A stretch of 64,000 bases of DNA from Polynucleobacter sp. MWH-Svant-W18 (GCF_018687495.1 NZ_CP061293.1:620001-684000); one strand, 5' to 3'; shown: positions 39,471-48,901, counted from the stretch's first letter. Notes: generated by a model not told the origin, from the sequence alone. Translations and numbers: made by a program.

Positions 39471-39510
39471 ATACCCTTATTGCACCAAATTAGTGCTATA
39501 AGGGTATTTT
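39471..39510 (+). terminator. Long terminator hairpin between the CinA-like gene and glnA
   Basis: A 10-bp outer stem ATACCCTTAT/ATAAGGGTAT and an inner GCAC/GTGC stem, ending in TTTT. The inner part is also an NtrC-like palindrome (39481-39497), so one DNA segment may serve both as a terminator and as an operator. Confidence 0.75.
39481..39497. promoter_or_regulatory. NtrC-like site 1 upstream of glnA
   Basis: A 17-bp element, TGCACC-AAATT-AGTGCT, close to the NtrC consensus GCACC/GGTGC dyad. It lies about 140 bp before the likely glnA transcription start and is part of the preceding terminator hairpin. Confidence 0.55.
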
Positions 39511-39532
39511 CAGGGTGTCAAACCCGTAAATG

Positions 39533-39549
39533 AGCACTTAATTAGTGCA
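39533..39549. promoter_or_regulatory. NtrC-like site 2 upstream of glnA
   Basis: A 17-bp element, AGCACT-TAATT-AGTGCA, with perfect GCACT/AGTGC half-sites. Its centre is 52 bp from that of site 1, close to five helical turns, so two dimers could bind on the same face of the DNA. Confidence 0.6.
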
Positions 39550-39598
39550 ATAATGAATGTTCCCATTTGTTTGCTTCAGTAAATTACATACATCCAAT

Positions 39599-39614
39599 AG
39601 GCATGTTTGGTGCC
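39599..39614 (+). promoter_or_regulatory. Possible sigma54 (-24/-12) promoter of glnA
   Basis: GG (39600-39601) and GC (39612-39613) have the required 10-bp spacing, within AGGCAT-N5-GTGCC. The match to TGGCAC-N5-TTGCA is moderate, and such a pattern can occur by chance. The substitutions seen in NtrC make use of sigma54 here uncertain. Confidence 0.4.
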
Positions 39615-39678
39615 TGGAATAAACAAGGGTGTATGCCTTGAGTTTGAATTCCGAGTTTAGTTAATAGAGGAGATTTGC

Positions 39679-41094
39679 ATGACGAAGACCGTCGCTGATG
39701 TGATGAAGTTAGTTAAAGAGAAAGAATGTACTTTCGTTGATTTCCGCTTTGTGGATACAAAAGGTAAAGAGCAGCATGTTTCTGTACCGATCTCCGCGTT
39801 TGACGAAAGCAAGTTTGAAGATGGTCATGCATTTGACGGCTCATCCATTGCTGGTTGGAAAGGGATTGAAGCATCTGATATGTTGCTCAAACCAGATCCA
39901 ACAGCTGCTTACATTGACCCATTCTATGAAGAGCCAACCTTAGTGTTGACTTGTGATGTGATCGAGCCATCCGATGGCAAAGGTTACGACCGCGACCCAC
40001 GCTCTATTGCAAAACGCGCCGAAGCGTATTTGAAGAGCACTGGTTTAGGTGATGCTGCTTACTTTGGTCCAGAGCCAGAGTTCTTTATTTTTGACGGCGT
40101 TCGTTGGGGTGCCGACATGCAAGGTTGCTTCGTGAAGATTGATTCTGAAGAAGCGCCATGGTCATCAGGTCTTGAAGTTGAAGGCGGTAACACCGGTCAC
40201 CGTCCAGGTAAAAAAGGCGGTTACTTCCCAGTGGCTCCAGTAGATACATTCCAAGACATGCGTTCTGAAATGTGTTTGATTCTCGAATCATTGGGTATTC
40301 CAGTTGAAGTACATCACCATGAAGTTGCTGGCCAAGGCCAAAACGAATTGGGTACAAAGTTCAGCACATTGGTACAGCGCGCTGACTGGACTATCTGGCA
40401 GAAATACGTGATTCAAAACGTTGCTCATGCTTACGGCAAGACAGCAACCTTTATGCCTAAACCAGTAGTGGGTGATAACGGTTCTGGTATGCACGTTCAC
40501 CAATCTGTTTGGAAAAACGGTGAGAACTTGTTTGCTGGTAATGGTTACGCTGGTTTGTCAGAGTTTGCTCTCTACTACATTGGCGGCATCATTAAGCACG
40601 CTAAGGCATTGAACGCAATTACCAACCCAGGTACAAACTCTTACAAGCGTTTGGTTCCAGGCTTTGAGGCTCCAGTGAAATTGGCTTACTCAGCACGTAA
40701 CCGTTCTGCCTCTATCCGTATTCCACACGTTTCTAGTCCTAAGGGTCGTCGTATCGAAACCCGTTTCCCAGATCCATTGGCTAACCCATACTTGGCATTC
40801 TCTGCCTTGTTGATGGCTGGTTTGGACGGCGTACAGAACAAGATTCATCCAGGTGAAGCTGCTGACAAGAATTTGTATGACTTGCCACCAGAAGAAGATG
40901 CAAAGATTCCAACCGTTTGCGCAAGCTTGGAAGAAGCATTGGATGCCTTGCAGAAAGATCATGAGTTCTTGACTCGTGGTGGAGTATTTACAGAGTCCAT
41001 GATTGATGCGTACATCAATTTGAAGATGGATGATGTCACACGTTTCCGTATGACTACTCATCCAATCGAATTTGATATGTACTACTCCCTGTAA
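39679..41094 (+). CDS. glnA: Glutamine synthetase, type I
   Basis: Makes glutamine from glutamate, ammonia and ATP, as a cytoplasmic dodecamer. The signatures [35 protein letters not shown] and [18 protein letters not shown] are intact. The adenylylation site is Tyr400 in NLYDLPPEE, so activity should be controlled by GlnE. Length is 471 residues. A strong AGAGGAGA ribosome-binding site precedes the ATG by 6 nt. ntrB and ntrC follow directly, and two NtrC-like palindromes lie upstream, so transcription should respond to nitrogen. Confidence 0.98.
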   Translation: MTKTVADVMKLVKEKECTFVDFRFVDTKGKEQHVSVPISAFDESKFEDGHAFDGSSIAGWKGIEASDMLLKPDPTAAYIDPFYEEPTLVLTCDVIEPSDGKGYDRDPRSIAKRAEAYLKSTGLGDAAYFGPEPEFFIFDGVRWGADMQGCFVKIDSEEAPWSSGLEVEGGNTGHRPGKKGGYFPVAPVDTFQDMRSEMCLILESLGIPVEVHHHEVAGQGQNELGTKFSTLVQRADWTIWQKYVIQNVAHAYGKTATFMPKPVVGDNGSGMHVHQSVWKNGENLFAGNGYAGLSEFALYYIGGIIKHAKALNAITNPGTNSYKRLVPGFEAPVKLAYSARNRSASIRIPHVSSPKGRRIETRFPDPLANPYLAFSALLMAGLDGVQNKIHPGEAADKNLYDLPPEEDAKIPTVCASLEEALDALQKDHEFLTRGGVFTESMIDAYINLKMDDVTRFRMTTHPIEFDMYYSL

Positions 41095-41108
41095 GCGAAG
41101 GAGAGAAC

Positions 41109-42242
41109 TTGAGCGCAGGTCTGTTGCGCAATTCGTTCAAGGGAGCAGCCACGGCTGCTCCTTTTTTTCCGACATTGCTTGATCAGATGCCCAATGCCAT
41201 CCTGGTATTTGAGGCTCAGAGCCAACAATTGGTTTACGTGAACCCAGCTGCGGAATCTGCACTGGACCTCTCGCGCAAATCACTTGAGGGTCAGTCTGTG
41301 CACGCTTTATTTGGGGATAACAGTGCTTTGAGTGACATGATTGCTGAGGTGAGAGCAGGTCATGTCTCGGCACAACGTCAAGAAATGGTTTTGCATTCCC
41401 TACCCAGTAGTATTCATCAAGAATCAACCCCAGCACATGTAGTCATTGCAGCGCTCGAGGATCCCGAGCTCATCATGATGGAATGGTTTCCGATCGACCA
41501 GCAATTGAGAAGTGAGCGTGATGAGCGTGTTACACAGCAGGTAGAAGCCAACAAACAGTTAATGCGCAATCTGGCGCATGAGATTAAAAATCCTTTGGGC
41601 GGTATTCGGGGTGCGGCTCAGCTCTTAGAGTTTGAGTTACCGGAAAAGGGTTTACGTGAGTACACCCAAGTCATTATCAAAGAGTCAGATCGTTTACAGA
41701 CCTTAGTTGATCGTCTTTTGGCGCCACATCGTAAAGCGCACGTGATAGAAGCATTTAATGTGCATGAAGCGCTTGAGCGCGTCCGCAGCCTAGTATTGGC
41801 AGAGTTTCCCAAGGGTTTAAAGATCATCCGCAATTACGACACCAGTCTTCCAGACATTCTTGGTGATCGTGAACAACTCATTCAAGCTGTACTGAATATT
41901 GTGCATAACGCAGCACAAGCGCTTTCAGATGAGATTAAAGCGGGTGTTGCGCAGATTGAACTCAATACGCGGGTGGCTCGTTCAGTCACGATTGCTAAGC
42001 ACCGTTATAAGTTGGCCATGGATTTGCACGTAATTGATAACGGTCCCGGTATTCCGAAAGAAATTATTGAGCGTATTTTTTTCCCACTAGTATCTGGACG
42101 AGAAGGGGGTAGTGGCCTGGGCCTTACCCTCGCACAAACCTTTGTTCAACAACACCGGGGCTTTATTGCTTGTGACAGTCGCCCTGGACGTACTGATTTT
42201 CATATTCAAATTCCATATCGCAGTCAGGAGAAAGCATCATGA
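41109..42242 (+). CDS. glnL: Nitrogen regulation sensor histidine kinase NtrB (GlnL)
   Basis: Soluble kinase/phosphatase that sets the phosphorylation of NtrC in response to PII protein. A PAS domain (about residues 22-125, QMPNAILVFEAQSQQ) is followed by the dimerisation box NLAHEIKNPLGGIRGAAQLL with His157, and an ATPase domain with NIVHNAAQAL, DNGPGIP and GREGGSGLGLTLA. The start is TTG 41109 with AAGGAG 5 nt upstream. The first ~20 codons contain a strong terminator hairpin (41142-41168); the next ATG is 41187, within the PAS domain. The end overlaps ntrC by 4 bp (ATGA). Confidence 0.94.
   Translation: MSAGLLRNSFKGAATAAPFFPTLLDQMPNAILVFEAQSQQLVYVNPAAESALDLSRKSLEGQSVHALFGDNSALSDMIAEVRAGHVSAQRQEMVLHSLPSSIHQESTPAHVVIAALEDPELIMMEWFPIDQQLRSERDERVTQQVEANKQLMRNLAHEIKNPLGGIRGAAQLLEFELPEKGLREYTQVIIKESDRLQTLVDRLLAPHRKAHVIEAFNVHEALERVRSLVLAEFPKGLKIIRNYDTSLPDILGDREQLIQAVLNIVHNAAQALSDEIKAGVAQIELNTRVARSVTIAKHRYKLAMDLHVIDNGPGIPKEIIERIFFPLVSGREGGSGLGLTLAQTFVQQHRGFIACDSRPGRTDFHIQIPYRSQEKAS
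41142..41168 (+). terminator. Terminator/attenuator inside the 5' end of ntrB
   Basis: An 8-bp G/C-rich stem, GGAGCAGC/GCTGCTCC, with a CACG loop, followed by seven T. It lies 33 bp inside the ntrB frame. It would end most glnA transcripts unless ribosomes translating ntrB prevent the hairpin. Confidence 0.8.
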
Positions 42243-43690
42243 AACCAATTTGGATCGTTGACGATGATCAATCCATTCGTTGGGTCTTAGAAAAAGCCTT
42301 GGCACGTGAAAATATTCCGCATAAGAGCTTTTCAAACCCCAATGATGTGCTCAACGCTTTAGAGAAGGAATCTCCTCAGGTATTGATTTCGGATATCCGT
42401 ATGCCGCGCGGCAATGGTTTGGATTTATTGCAGCATGTCAAAGCCAGTCATCCAAATTTACCAGTGATTATCATGACGGCATACTCTGATCTGGATTCTG
42501 CGGTGTCCTCCTTTCAAGGTGGTGCATTTGAATACCTCACCAAGCCTTTTGATATTGAAAAAGCAGTGGAGTTAATTCTTCGTGCGGTAGAGCAAAGTAC
42601 TCGAAATGAGGCAGGCACTAAAGATTTGACGGGCTGGCGGCAAGAGGCAACCGAGATCATCGGTCAAGCACCCGCCATGCAAGAAATCTTCCGTGCCATT
42701 GGTCGTTTAGCGCAGTCGCATGCCACAGTTCTGATTACTGGTGAATCTGGTACGGGTAAGGAGCTTGTTGCACATGCTCTGCATAAGCATAGCCCTAAGG
42801 CAAAAGGCCCATTTGTATCGCTCAGCACTTCCGCTGTTCCAAAAGATCTATTGGAGTCAGAGTTATTTGGCCATGAACGTGGTGCTTTCCCAGGTGCGCA
42901 GACATTACGTCGTGGACGTTTTGAGCAAGCCGATGGCGGCACACTCTTCTTAGGTGAAATTGGTGATCTGCCATTTGATTTACAAACACGATTATTGCGT
43001 GTGTTGTCCGATGGCCATTTTTATCGCATCGGCGGTCAAGATCCTATCAAGGTAAACGTTCGTGTGATTGCCTCTACCCATCAGAACCTGGATGCTCGTG
43101 TAGCAGCAGGCTTCTTCCGCGAAGATTTATTGCATCGTTTGAATGTCATTCGTTTAAGAATGCCTTCATTGCGCGAACGCAGTGAGGATATTCCGATGTT
43201 GGCGAGACATTTCATGCTCGCTTGCGCAAAATCCTTAGGCGTAGAGCCCAAGAAGCTTTCAGATGAAGTCCTGAAAGAAATTGCTGCAATGCCATTTCCA
43301 GGAAACGTACGTCAATTAGAGAATCTATGCCATTGGCTTACCGTGATGACACCTGCCAATGTGATTGGCGTTACTGATTTACCTGCTGACATCATGGCGG
43401 AAGCTGGTGAGCAGCCTGTTATCTTGCAGGGCGAGTCTTCTAGTTCAAATCCGGCTATTGCAAAAGTAGCTACTGGCGATTGGGAGAATGGTCTTGGACG
43501 TTTGGCCGTGAAGATGTTGCAGGATGGTGATACTGAGGTCTATGACGCCCTATGTGCCCGCTTTGAGAAAGCAGTATTGCAAGCAGCGTTAGAGGTAACC
43601 CGTGGCCGTAGAGTGGAGGCAGCACAACGCCTAGGTATCGGCCGCAATACCATTACTCGTAAATTGCAGGAACTGGGGATCGATGACTGA
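42239..43690 (+). CDS. glnG: Nitrogen regulation response regulator NtrC (GlnG) with altered AAA+ motifs
   Basis: A 483-residue enhancer-binding protein: receiver domain (Asp52 in SDIRMPRG), AAA+ domain (about 140-380, Walker A GESGTGKE at 168-175) and a Fis-type helix-turn-helix at the end (AAQRLGIGRNTITRKLQEL). Three conserved AAA+ positions differ from the norm. The sigma54-contact loop reads GAFPGA (Pro218 for Thr). Walker B reads GTLFLGE (Gly239 for Asp). The usual LNxAA segment reads LSTSA. The receiver, arginine-rich FREDLLHRLNV and DNA-binding parts are intact, and the frame is unbroken. It may bind DNA normally but be impaired in ATP hydrolysis or in sigma54 activation. Confidence 0.93.
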   Translation: MKPIWIVDDDQSIRWVLEKALARENIPHKSFSNPNDVLNALEKESPQVLISDIRMPRGNGLDLLQHVKASHPNLPVIIMTAYSDLDSAVSSFQGGAFEYLTKPFDIEKAVELILRAVEQSTRNEAGTKDLTGWRQEATEIIGQAPAMQEIFRAIGRLAQSHATVLITGESGTGKELVAHALHKHSPKAKGPFVSLSTSAVPKDLLESELFGHERGAFPGAQTLRRGRFEQADGGTLFLGEIGDLPFDLQTRLLRVLSDGHFYRIGGQDPIKVNVRVIASTHQNLDARVAAGFFREDLLHRLNVIRLRMPSLRERSEDIPMLARHFMLACAKSLGVEPKKLSDEVLKEIAAMPFPGNVRQLENLCHWLTVMTPANVIGVTDLPADIMAEAGEQPVILQGESSSSNPAIAKVATGDWENGLGRLAVKMLQDGDTEVYDALCARFEKAVLQAALEVTRGRRVEAAQRLGIGRNTITRKLQELGIDD

Positions 43691-44531
43691 TTCAATCCGC
43701 ATTGCTGCGTGGAATGTAAATTCTTTAAAAGTTCGCCTTCCACAGGTACTTCGCTGGTTGCAAGATCAGGAGCAACAAAAGCAAGCCATTGATGCCTTGT
43801 GCTTACAAGAGCTCAAGCTCACGGATGATAAGTACCCACATCAAGAGCTTGAGGCTGCTGGCTATCTCAGCTTGGCAGCAGGGCAAAAGACTTATAACGG
43901 TGTAGCAATCATTGTGCGCAAAGCTGCCTTGGCAGCTATTGCCTCGGATGTGCAAACCACTTTTTTAAAACCCATTCGGAATATCCCTGGTAGCTCTGAT
44001 GAACAGCAGCGCATTTTGGCTGCGACCATTCCATTTTCAGGAACCCAACCCATTCGACTAGTCTCCGCATATTTTCCGAATGGACAATCACCCGATAGCG
44101 ATAAGTTTGCTTACAAGCTAGACTGGTTAAATAGGTTACAAAGCTGGTTAACATCCGAATTAGAGCAGAGCCAGCGCTTGGCTTTGCTGGGCGACTTCAA
44201 TATTGCACCAACCGATGAAGATGTTCATGATCCCAAAGCTTGGGAGGGGCAGAACTTAGTTTCACCACCTGAAAGAAATGCATTCCAAGAGTTATTAAAT
44301 CTGGGGCTGCATGATTCATTCAGAATGTTTGCACAAGCACCCAAGACCTATAGCTGGTGGGACTATCGCATGATGGGTTTTAGACGCAATGCTGGGATGC
44401 GTATTGATCACATTTTGCTGAGTGAACAACTCAAAGAAAAGTGCAGTGCTAGCATCGTAGATAAAGAGCCTAGAACTTGGGAGCAGCCTTCAGACCATGC
44501 TCCGGTGATAGCAACTATTAAAAAAATCTAA
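43683..44531 (+). CDS. xthA: Exodeoxyribonuclease III
   Basis: A DNA-repair enzyme with AP-endonuclease and 3'-5' exonuclease activity. Signatures of the EEP family: AAWNVNSLKVRLPQV, LCLQELKL (catalytic Glu), LLGDFNIAP (Asp and Asn), and the closing QPSDHAPVIATI with the catalytic Asp-His. RNAGMRIDHILLS is also conserved. Length of 282 residues is slightly above E. coli Xth. It overlaps the ntrC stop by 8 bp, so it is translationally coupled to the nitrogen regulators. Confidence 0.94.
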   Translation: MTDSIRIAAWNVNSLKVRLPQVLRWLQDQEQQKQAIDALCLQELKLTDDKYPHQELEAAGYLSLAAGQKTYNGVAIIVRKAALAAIASDVQTTFLKPIRNIPGSSDEQQRILAATIPFSGTQPIRLVSAYFPNGQSPDSDKFAYKLDWLNRLQSWLTSELEQSQRLALLGDFNIAPTDEDVHDPKAWEGQNLVSPPERNAFQELLNLGLHDSFRMFAQAPKTYSWWDYRMMGFRRNAGMRIDHILLSEQLKEKCSASIVDKEPRTWEQPSDHAPVIATIKKI

Positions 44532-44541
44532 GCGCATTTCA

Positions 44542-45165
44542 GTGACTAGTGCATCTATGATGCCAATTTTGTACTCCTACCGAAGATGCCCTTATGCTAT
44601 GAGGGCGAGGATGGCTCTTCAATACGCTGGCATTGCGTTCGAGCATCGAGAGATTGCTTTAAGGGATAAACCCAAATCGATGCTACTAGCATCGCCCAAG
44701 GGAACTGTTCCAGTGCTGTGTGTTGATGGTCAAGTCATCGATCAAAGCTTGGATATTATGCGCTGGGCACTGGACAAATCAGACCCCGATGGCTGGAAGA
44801 GTGTCGATGAGCAGATTGCTGAAAGTTGGATCGAGAAGAATGATGGCCAATTCAAGTTGCTGTTAGATCAATACAAGTATCCCAATCGCTACCCAGAGCT
44901 CAATCCAGAAGAAGTTTTAATTGCAGCAATGGAGATGATGTTAAAACCCATCGAAACTGCGCTACAGGCAAATCAATATCTATTGGGCAACAAAGTGTCT
45001 TGGGTAGATATTGCTATCTTTCCATTCATCAGGCAGTTTGCCGCCGTTCATCCGGAAAGATTTACACAGTTGCCATTGCCGGCTACTCAAAAATGGTTAG
45101 AGCAACTGATTCAATCACCATTATTCAATTCTGTAATGGAGAAGTATCCCACTTGGGTGGATTAG
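44542..45165 (+). CDS. Glutathione S-transferase family protein
   Basis: A 207-residue protein with a thioredoxin-like N-terminal domain, LYSYRRCPYAMRARMALQYA, in which the CPYA motif marks a Cys-type GST or glutaredoxin-2-like enzyme. The GSH-binding GTVPVLCVDGQVIDQSLDIM follows, then an all-alpha C-terminal domain (WVDIAIFPFIRQFAA). It is probably a cytoplasmic GSH-dependent reductase or lyase; the substrate is unknown. The start may be GTG 44542 or ATG 44557; no clear ribosome-binding site decides. It is convergent with prlC, 15 bp apart. Confidence 0.86.
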   Translation: MTSASMMPILYSYRRCPYAMRARMALQYAGIAFEHREIALRDKPKSMLLASPKGTVPVLCVDGQVIDQSLDIMRWALDKSDPDGWKSVDEQIAESWIEKNDGQFKLLLDQYKYPNRYPELNPEEVLIAAMEMMLKPIETALQANQYLLGNKVSWVDIAIFPFIRQFAAVHPERFTQLPLPATQKWLEQLIQSPLFNSVMEKYPTWVD

Positions 45166-45180
45166 TCAGTACAAGACAGC

Positions 45181-47319
45181 CTACGCTAAGCCACCATGTC
45201 GAAGTAGAGCATCAATACTGGGCTCTCTGCCACGGAAGGCCTTGAAAGATTCGGCCGCAGGACGACTGCCACCCACTTCCAAAATCTCTTCTCGGTAACG
45301 AGTTCCTGTTTCGGTATCGAGCACGCTACCAGTGAGTTTTGCAGCTTCCTCAAAGGCGGAGTAAGCATCAGCTGAGAGCACCTCTGCCCATTTGTAGCTG
45401 TAATAACCCGCTGCATAACCACCAGCAAAGATATGGCTAAAGGAATTGATCCAACGAGAGATTTCTGGTTGCGTAATGATGTTGTATTCATCAGCAATTT
45501 GACGTGAAACATCAAGTACGGCATGGCCTTTAGCATCCTGAGCATCAAAGCGAGAGTGCAAGCGCCAATCGGTTAAGGACATCACAATTTGACGTAGGGT
45601 TGCAAAACCATTCTGAAAATTCTTAGCAGCAATCATTTTCTCAAAGAGTTCACGCGGTAACGGCTTTCCTGTTTCTGCATGTGCAGTCATTTTTTCTAAC
45701 ACTTCCCATTCCCAGCAGAAGTTTTCCATAAACTGACTTGGCAGTTCAACTGCATCCCATTCCACGCCATTAATTCCGGAAACGCCTAATGCGCCTACTT
45801 GGGTAAGTAGGTGATGCAGTCCATGACCACTTTCATGGAAGAGGGTAATCACATCATCATGGGTAATAGTGGGTTGACGCAATATCCCATCGACTTTGAC
45901 TGGCGCAGCAAAGTTGCAAACTAGGTAAGCAACCGGAACTTGGATTTCACCGTTGGCAAGTTCTCTGCGACCACGAGCATCATCCATCCAGGCACCGCCA
46001 CGTTTCCCGGGGCGAGCATAGGGATCTAAATAAAAATAGGCCTGAATCTTTCCTGCTAGATCTTTTACAACAAAGGACTGCACATCTGCATGCCAAGTAG
46101 GCAAGTCAGCAGCCTCAATCTTCACGCCAAAGAGCGTCTGAATCACTTGGAATAAACCATCCAATACCCTGGGAAGTGGAAAGTATTGCTTAAGCTCGTT
46201 TTCAGAAAAAGAATAACGAGCATGCTTCAAGCGTTCTGCAGCAAAAGGAACATCCCATGGCTCAAGGCCATTGCTCGATTCACTGGCGAGTCCCAACTCT
46301 GTTTTTGCATACTCACAAAGTTCTTGCCAATCTTGCTGGGCAAATGGTTTTGCTTTATTGGCAAAGTTGGTTAAAAAGAGATCCACTTCATCAACACTGC
46401 TTGCCATCTTAGGCGCTAAGCTCAGAGCCGCATAATTCGCAAAGCCCAACATGCGTGCCTCTTCATCCCGCAGTCTGAGTTGCTCGAGCATGTTAGCCGT
46501 GTTATCCCAAGCCAGATCACCCTTGGCATATTGGGGGGCTAACTCGGATGCGCGTGTGACATAGGCTTCATACATGAGGCGACGTAAGTCGCGGTTCTCT
46601 GAGTACTGCATCACGGGATAGTAAGAGGGGAAGTGGAGGGTAAATGCCCAACCTTTCAAACCTTTCTGCTCTGCAGTATGTGCAGCGGCAGCGATAGTAT
46701 CTTCTGGAAGACCAGCCAGGTCTGCTCTGTTTGTAATGAGATGGACGAAACCATCAGTTGCGTCTAAAACATGATCTGAAAACGCTTTACCCAAGGCTGC
46801 TTGTTGATCCTGAATTTCGGAGAAGCGCAATTTATCAGCATCATTTAATTCTGCACCACCAAGACGAAACTCTCGCAAGGAGTTTTCAATCACTTTCTGT
46901 TGCGCGCGGCTGAGCTGCGCATATTCAGGACTGTTCTTCAGTTCCTTAAACTTCTGATAGAGCGCCAGATTTTGTCCAAGACTGGACATGAATGCTGTAA
47001 CCTCCGGGAGTATCTCTCCATAGGCAGTCCGCAGCTCTGGGGTATCGGCAACACTATTGAGATGGGATATCACACCCCATGATCTGCCCAATGCTTCCGT
47101 TGCATCCTCTAAGGGTTCGGCTAACTGATCCCAAGTAGCCGGAATGTGAGAATTGGTTGCAGCATCCACCGATTCTTGTGCATGCTTGAGCAAAAAGCGG
47201 ATTGCTGGTGCAATGTGCTCAGGCTTGACATCTGAATAAGCAGCGATGCCTCGACCAAAGGTCAGCAGGGGATTATTTTGTAAGGCAGGGGGTAAGCTAG
47301 GAAAGAAGGTATTTGTCAT
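45181..47319 (-). CDS. prlC: Oligopeptidase A (M3 family metallopeptidase)
   Basis: A 712-residue cytoplasmic zinc endopeptidase that degrades signal peptides and other short peptides. The zinc motif is FHESGHGLHHLL (HExxH), followed by the downstream Glu in PSQFMENFCWEWE. The C-terminal substrate-binding segment YYSYKWAEVLSADAYSAFEE and the GGSRPA ending are typical of the M3 family. folD lies 29 bp upstream on the same strand, and the order kinase-regulator-folD-prlC suggests one transcript. Confidence 0.94.
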   Translation of the reverse strand: MTNTFFPSLPPALQNNPLLTFGRGIAAYSDVKPEHIAPAIRFLLKHAQESVDAATNSHIPATWDQLAEPLEDATEALGRSWGVISHLNSVADTPELRTAYGEILPEVTAFMSSLGQNLALYQKFKELKNSPEYAQLSRAQQKVIENSLREFRLGGAELNDADKLRFSEIQDQQAALGKAFSDHVLDATDGFVHLITNRADLAGLPEDTIAAAAHTAEQKGLKGWAFTLHFPSYYPVMQYSENRDLRRLMYEAYVTRASELAPQYAKGDLAWDNTANMLEQLRLRDEEARMLGFANYAALSLAPKMASSVDEVDLFLTNFANKAKPFAQQDWQELCEYAKTELGLASESSNGLEPWDVPFAAERLKHARYSFSENELKQYFPLPRVLDGLFQVIQTLFGVKIEAADLPTWHADVQSFVVKDLAGKIQAYFYLDPYARPGKRGGAWMDDARGRRELANGEIQVPVAYLVCNFAAPVKVDGILRQPTITHDDVITLFHESGHGLHHLLTQVGALGVSGINGVEWDAVELPSQFMENFCWEWEVLEKMTAHAETGKPLPRELFEKMIAAKNFQNGFATLRQIVMSLTDWRLHSRFDAQDAKGHAVLDVSRQIADEYNIITQPEISRWINSFSHIFAGGYAAGYYSYKWAEVLSADAYSAFEEAAKLTGSVLDTETGTRYREEILEVGGSRPAAESFKAFRGREPSIDALLRHGGLA

Positions 47320-47348
47320 ACCCTCTAGCTTAATGGATCTCAGCCAAT

Positions 47349-48203
47349 CTAAGGCTTAGCTGCCTTTTCGGCAGCTTCCAAGGTATTCATGAGCAGCATA
47401 GTGATTGTCATTGGACCAACGCCACCAGGAACGGGGGTAATCCAGCCGGCTATGTATTTAGCAGTATCAAAATCGACATCACCACAAAGCTTGCCGTCCG
47501 GAAGACGATTGATACCCACATCAATGACAACTGCACCAGTTTTCACCATATCGCCTGAAACCATTCTCGGTTTTCCGGTAGCTACTACCAGAATGTCTGC
47601 ATCTTTAGTGTGGTGAGCGAGGTCACGGGTCTTACTGTTACAAATTGTCACAGTGGCACCTGCTTGCAAAAGCAACATAGCCATTGGCTTGCCCACAATA
47701 TTAGAGGCACCAACAATGACAGCCCGCGCGCCACGAATCGGATAATCAATACTCTCCAGAATCTTCATGCAACCATAGGGTGTGCAAGGTTTAAATTCTG
47801 GTTGGCCAACCATTAAGGCACCTGCATTGGCAACGTGAAAGCCGTCCACGTCTTTATGAGGGGCAATCGCCTCCAAGACACGCTCAGCTGCAATGTGTTC
47901 AGGTAGGGGGAGCTGTACCAAGATGCCATGAATTGAGGGATCCGCATTCAGGGTAGCAATACGAGCGAGCAATTCTTCTTCACCAAGCTCTGCAGAGTAA
48001 CGCTCTAACACCGAATGAAAGCCGACTTCTTCACAGGCTTTGACCTTATTGCGCACATATACTTGGCTAGCAGGATTGTCACCAACGACGATGACTGCTA
48101 ATCCAGGTCGAACACCCTTCGCCGTCACAATAGCCCCTCGAGCTGCGATCTCAGTGCGGATTTTTTTAGAGAGTGCGTTACCGTCTAGTAGTTGGGCAGG
48201 CAT
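47349..48203 (-). CDS. folD: Bifunctional methylenetetrahydrofolate dehydrogenase / cyclohydrolase
   Basis: Interconverts 5,10-methylene-THF and 10-formyl-THF for purine and formyl-methionine synthesis. Signatures: [16 protein letters not shown] (catalytic Lys), [12 protein letters not shown], the NADP-binding [16 protein letters not shown], and [18 protein letters not shown] at the end. Length is 284 residues. It lies 19 bp after the FixJ-type regulator gene, the usual arrangement in Burkholderiales. Confidence 0.96.
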   Translation of the reverse strand: MPAQLLDGNALSKKIRTEIAARGAIVTAKGVRPGLAVIVVGDNPASQVYVRNKVKACEEVGFHSVLERYSAELGEEELLARIATLNADPSIHGILVQLPLPEHIAAERVLEAIAPHKDVDGFHVANAGALMVGQPEFKPCTPYGCMKILESIDYPIRGARAVIVGASNIVGKPMAMLLLQAGATVTICNSKTRDLAHHTKDADILVVATGKPRMVSGDMVKTGAVVIDVGINRLPDGKLCGDVDFDTAKYIAGWITPVPGGVGPMTITMLLMNTLEAAEKAAKP

Positions 48204-48222
48204 TGCGGTCGAGATATTCTGA

Positions 48223-48867
48223 TTAGTTAGGCTGGGGATCGGATAAGGCTAAGCGGAGCAGGTCCGCTACGGTATTGACGTTCAATTTTTCCATGATGTT
48301 GGCACGGTGCGCCTCAACAGTCTTAATGGAGATGCCTAAGTCATCGGCAATTTGCTTATTCAGACGACCGGCTACGATGCGCTCCAAAACTTGGCGTTCA
48401 CGACCAGTCAATTTGCTCAGCAGGCTCTGCGTAATTTTGCGTTGACTTGCTTGTGAGTAGTCCACTCTGGCTTTTGCAAGCATGCGATCGACTAAACCAC
48501 AGAGATCATTTTCTTTAAAAGGCTTTTCAATGAAATCGACTGCACCACGTTTCATAGTGGACACTGCCATAGAGACATCACCGTGACCAGTAATAAAGGC
48601 TACAGGCATTGGTAGATTTTCACTAATCAAACGCTCTTGTAATTCAAGGCCAGACATTCCTGGCATACGCACATCCAAGATGGCGCAAGAGATGGTGGAC
48701 TTATCGGTGCTTTGTAGAGACTGTAAGAAACGTTCTGCGCTTGCGTGACAACGAACGACGTAGCCATTGCTTTCTAGAAGCCAGGTAAGAGAATCGCGGA
48801 CAGCCTCATCATCATCAACAACATATACAACTTCGGCTTGGTTGGGTTTGGCAGTGGCTAAGTTCAT
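48223..48867 (-). CDS. FixJ-family response regulator
   Basis: A two-component regulator of 214 residues from the preferred ATG at 48867. The receiver domain has DDD (18-20), phospho-acceptor Asp65 in [10 protein letters not shown] and the Lys in FIEKPF. A LuxR-type helix-turn-helix follows ([34 protein letters not shown]). Upstream starts at ATG 48909 or TTG 48915 would overlap the kinase gene and are not excluded, as no start has a clear ribosome-binding site. Its partner is the adjacent PAS kinase. Targets are unknown; the divergent aceE operon is an obvious candidate. Confidence 0.88.
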   Translation of the reverse strand: MNLATAKPNQAEVVYVVDDDEAVRDSLTWLLESNGYVVRCHASAERFLQSLQSTDKSTISCAILDVRMPGMSGLELQERLISENLPMPVAFITGHGDVSMAVSTMKRGAVDFIEKPFKENDLCGLVDRMLAKARVDYSQASQRKITQSLLSKLTGRERQVLERIVAGRLNKQIADDLGISIKTVEAHRANIMEKLNVNTVADLLRLALSDPQPN

Positions 48868-48901
48868 TTTGGGTCTCGCGTGGTGATTCAGACTACGAAA
48901 A

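Noticed and set aside
39511-39678. Glutamine riboswitch in the glnA leader
   Set aside because: I see no matching structure. The leader after the possible -12 element is short, and protein-binding palindromes explain the upstream region better.
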